DNA of 43,140 nucleotides from contig CAZKRU010000035.1 in NCBI GenBank assembly GCA_964555235.1, positions 1 through 43,140 of the forward strand, given 5' to 3'. Below the pieces are notes generated by a model. The model had not been told where the DNA came from, did not search any database, and worked only from the letters and a program-made list of their open reading frames with translations. The stretch comes from CAZKRU01 sp964555235. Lineage in GTDB: Bacteria > Verrucomicrobiota > Verrucomicrobiia > Methylacidiphilales > CAMAQI01. Positions within the stretch are counted from its first letter, which is position 1. Each line of letters starts with the position of its first letter. Positions 41,169 through 43,140 of this stretch are shown here, piece by piece. A program made the position numbers and the translations under genes.

Positions 41169-43140
41169 ATGACCCAAGCAAAAATGACTCTGAATTATTT
41201 CATCCAAAAATCTCCACTTTGGGTCATTTGTTTTTTGGGGGGATTCGGAACATCGACTCATGCCACCTCCATTACTTGGAATGCGGCGGGAGCAACTACG
41301 ACGGCATGGAGCCTTGGGAGTAATTGGCTCGGAGGAAATGCCCCTTCAACTGGAGATGATGTCTTTTTGGATAATTCCGGTGCCAATGATCCAACCAACT
41401 TTGATATCGCGACAACCCCCACCTTCAATAGCCTTAGCAATTCCACTGGGGGCGGGGTGAACCCGGTCGGAGGAGCGAACACCTTTACATTAGCAAGTGG
41501 AGGAACCATTTCTCATTCAACCACGGGAACTTTAAATCTGCAAATTGCCTTCGCCCTTGCAGGAAACGCGATCATCGATAATCCGTCAGCCGCCGGAAAT
41601 ATCAACCTCAACGGAATCATTTCAGGGACCGGCAATCTCACGATTCAGGCATCCGGGGGAGCCGCAAGGCTCACGACCTTGAGTCAAAATAATACATTCA
41701 CCGGCAATTGGTTGTTGAATAGTAGCACCTTGGTGGCTGCAGGAGACGCCAGACTCGGAAATGCAGCGAATGATGTGATTTTCGGAGGAGGAACACTTCG
41801 TGCCGCGAGTTTTACCTTGGGAGCAGGACGCGTTTTCGACTTTTCAAGTGGGAGTGGCAGCATTGAAGTCACCAATACGAACAATCTTCAGCTGAATACC
41901 GCAGGACAGTTAACAGGCTCGAATACCCTCACCTTCGTCGGCGCCCAAGTCGCCGGAACCTCAACGTTAACCATCGGAGCCGCAAATACCGGTTTTACGG
42001 GGTCAGTGATTGAGAATGGGAGAAACACAACCGATGTTCTGGATCTTAAAAGCGCAGATTCTCTTGGGCAGGCCGGCAGCAAGGCGTCATTCACACTCAC
42101 CAAAGGAGTTCTTCAATTAACCAACGATAGCGCTTCTGCTTTTGGAAATAATACTACCATAAATGCGGCCGCCTCAGGGGATGCCACAATTACCATTGAA
42201 CGGGCAACGGCAGGAGCCGGAATTAATCACACCATGGGAACGCTCTCCGTCGGCACGAATCCGTTGACGGTGAACAAAGGAGCGAATGTCACTTCAGGAA
42301 CCGCCGGGCTTATTTTTGGAGCGACGACGTTTACCGGTAATCCGACGTTTACGTTGACGGGAGCGAATATGACCTTGGGCAATCTTTCGACTGGCAATAG
42401 CATTCGAACGGTCACCGTCGCCAACGGGAGTACGGGGCAACTGCATTTTTCAGGGACCGTAACCCCCGGAATTGGAAATCAATCGCTCGTTTTCGATAAT
42501 GCTGCCGCAGCACTGGCAGGATCAACGACCTTTGATTCAGGTTCCTCCTTTGTTTTTACCTTGGGAACGACGAGTGATAGCATTCGTTTCTTTAATTACA
42601 GCAATGGCGAAGTCGTATTGAATAGCAATGCGATTACCGTGAATCAAGGGGCTGGTTTTGCTGCGGGGAGTTTTACCCTTTATGATTTTTTCAGTGATTC
42701 TGGAACTACGGCAACCGCGCATGGATTTACCAATGAACTAGGGGCCGTCACGATCGCCGGGGGGGGATTTTCGGGTGCCTTGGTTTACAATGCAAACACG
42801 ATCAGTCTGACGGTAAGTTCATTGGCGAATAACTTGAATCTAGCTCCTGACGCTACCATTTATGCAGGAACCTCAGGAGTGACACAAATCGGAACCGGAT
42901 CTCAAACACTCATTGGGGCAAACACTTCGACCGGAACAGCCACCGTGAATTCAGGACTTCTCGTCATTGGAACGTCAGCGGGAGGAAACTGGGCGGGAAA
43001 CGTCGTCGCCAATGGAGGAACATTGAAGGGACGTGGAACGATCTCCGGAAACCTCACGATTAATGGAGGCGCCACCTACAGTCCTGGAAATTCCCCCGGG
43101 ATCCAACAAGTCGGTTCTCTCACCATCAATCCGGGAGGAA
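41169..43140 (+). CDS. Autotransporter-associated beta-strand repeat protein (3' end beyond window)
   Basis: Open from ATG 41169 to the right edge (657 codons seen); ATG 41184 is a possible later start. The N-terminus MTQAKMTLNYFIQKSPLWVI is followed by a hydrophobic stretch and THAT, a signal-peptide-like region. Then come the ITWNAAGATTTAWSLGSNWL opening and repeats rich in GTGNLTIQASGGAARLT, NNTFTGNWLLNSSTLVAAGD and similar beta-strand units. At the right edge GTSAGGNWAGNVVANGG and GRGTISGNLTINGGATYSPG match the left-hand protein nearly residue for residue. A C-terminal barrel is expected beyond the window. Preceded by the hairpin-rich leader. Confidence 0.83.
   Translation, partial: MTQAKMTLNYFIQKSPLWVICFLGGFGTSTHATSITWNAAGATTTAWSLGSNWLGGNAPSTGDDVFLDNSGANDPTNFDIATTPTFNSLSNSTGGGVNPVGGANTFTLASGGTISHSTTGTLNLQIAFALAGNAIIDNPSAAGNINLNGIISGTGNLTIQASGGAARLTTLSQNNTFTGNWLLNSSTLVAAGDARLGNAANDVIFGGGTLRAASFTLGAGRVFDFSSGSGSIEVTNTNNLQLNTAGQLTGSNTLTFVGAQVAGTSTLTIGAANTGFTGSVIENGRNTTDVLDLKSADSLGQAGSKASFTLTKGVLQLTNDSASAFGNNTTINAAASGDATITIERATAGAGINHTMGTLSVGTNPLTVNKGANVTSGTAGLIFGATTFTGNPTFTLTGANMTLGNLSTGNSIRTVTVANGSTGQLHFSGTVTPGIGNQSLVFDNAAAALAGSTTFDSGSSFVFTLGTTSDSIRFFNYSNGEVVLNSNAITVNQGAGFAAGSFTLYDFFSDSGTTATAHGFTNELGAVTIAGGGFSGALVYNANTISLTVSSLANNLNLAPDATIYAGTSGVTQIGTGSQTLIGANTSTGTATVNSGLLVIGTSAGGNWAGNVVANGGTLKGRGTISGNLTINGGATYSPGNSPGIQQVGSLTINPGG

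Overview
The window looks like a chromosomal stretch from a member of the Verrucomicrobia (PVC group). The best evidence is a Verru_Chthon pseudopilin cassette (genes D, B, C, A at 34.3-39.4 kb). Two large autotransporter-associated beta-strand repeat proteins cut by the window edges, many ATGA-type gene overlaps, few strong Shine-Dalgarno sites and abundant palindromic intergenic repeats fit with this. One 100-N assembly gap lies inside a tandem repeat at 12.4 kb.

Layout. 1-3.2 kb (-): autotransporter, entering its C-terminal barrel at the left edge. 3.3-7.7 kb (-): a tightly overlapping five-gene sugar operon (class I aldolase, Gfo/Idh/MocA oxidoreductase, lyxose isomerase-type cupin, PfkB kinase, DeoR regulator) behind a promoter covered by repeated operator-like boxes. 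7.9-9.3 kb (-): folB overlapping a HAD phosphatase-Nudix fusion, which could supply the dephosphorylation steps before FolB. 9.3-9.8 kb: three nested inverted repeats. 9.8 kb: tRNA-Gly(GCC). 10-14.3 kb (+): accessory island holding a duplicated tRNA 3' end, a six-zinc-ribbon nuclease-like protein, remnants of an XRE regulator and of a type I restriction specificity subunit, a 232-bp tandem repeat with the assembly gap, a Fic protein, and a SET-domain methyltransferase that overlaps the fic stop codon.

14.6-19.4 kb (+): GntR regulator, deoC, ExaC/AcoD-type aldehyde dehydrogenase, DUF779 and an active-site-variant GH1. These form one operon that probably turns a deoxy-sugar into glyceraldehyde-3-phosphate, acetaldehyde and acetate. 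19.4-30.7 kb (-): glycan-degradation locus with a sialate O-acetylesterase-like protein, GH78-type rhamnosidase, two paralogous secreted beta-helix proteins, a BNR/sialidase-fold protein, an alpha/beta-hydrolase esterase and an AraC regulator. 30.7-34.2 kb: ferritin-like di-iron protein and YhcH/NanQ (+), N-acetylneuraminate lyase-like NanA and a LamG protein (-).

34.3-40.0 kb (+): Verru_Chthon cassette plus a fifth small exported protein, followed by a second LamG protein (-), a structured non-coding leader region and the second autotransporter (+), open at the right edge.

A palindrome, CTGTGATATATCACAG or a one-mismatch form of its GTGATATATCAC core, lies about 50 bp upstream of three separate minus-strand units (sialidase operon, beta-helix/esterase operon, LamG-nanA). 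This suggests one regulon joining extracellular glycan attack with sialic-acid-type aldol cleavage. All function calls come from reading the sequence; no database search was run.
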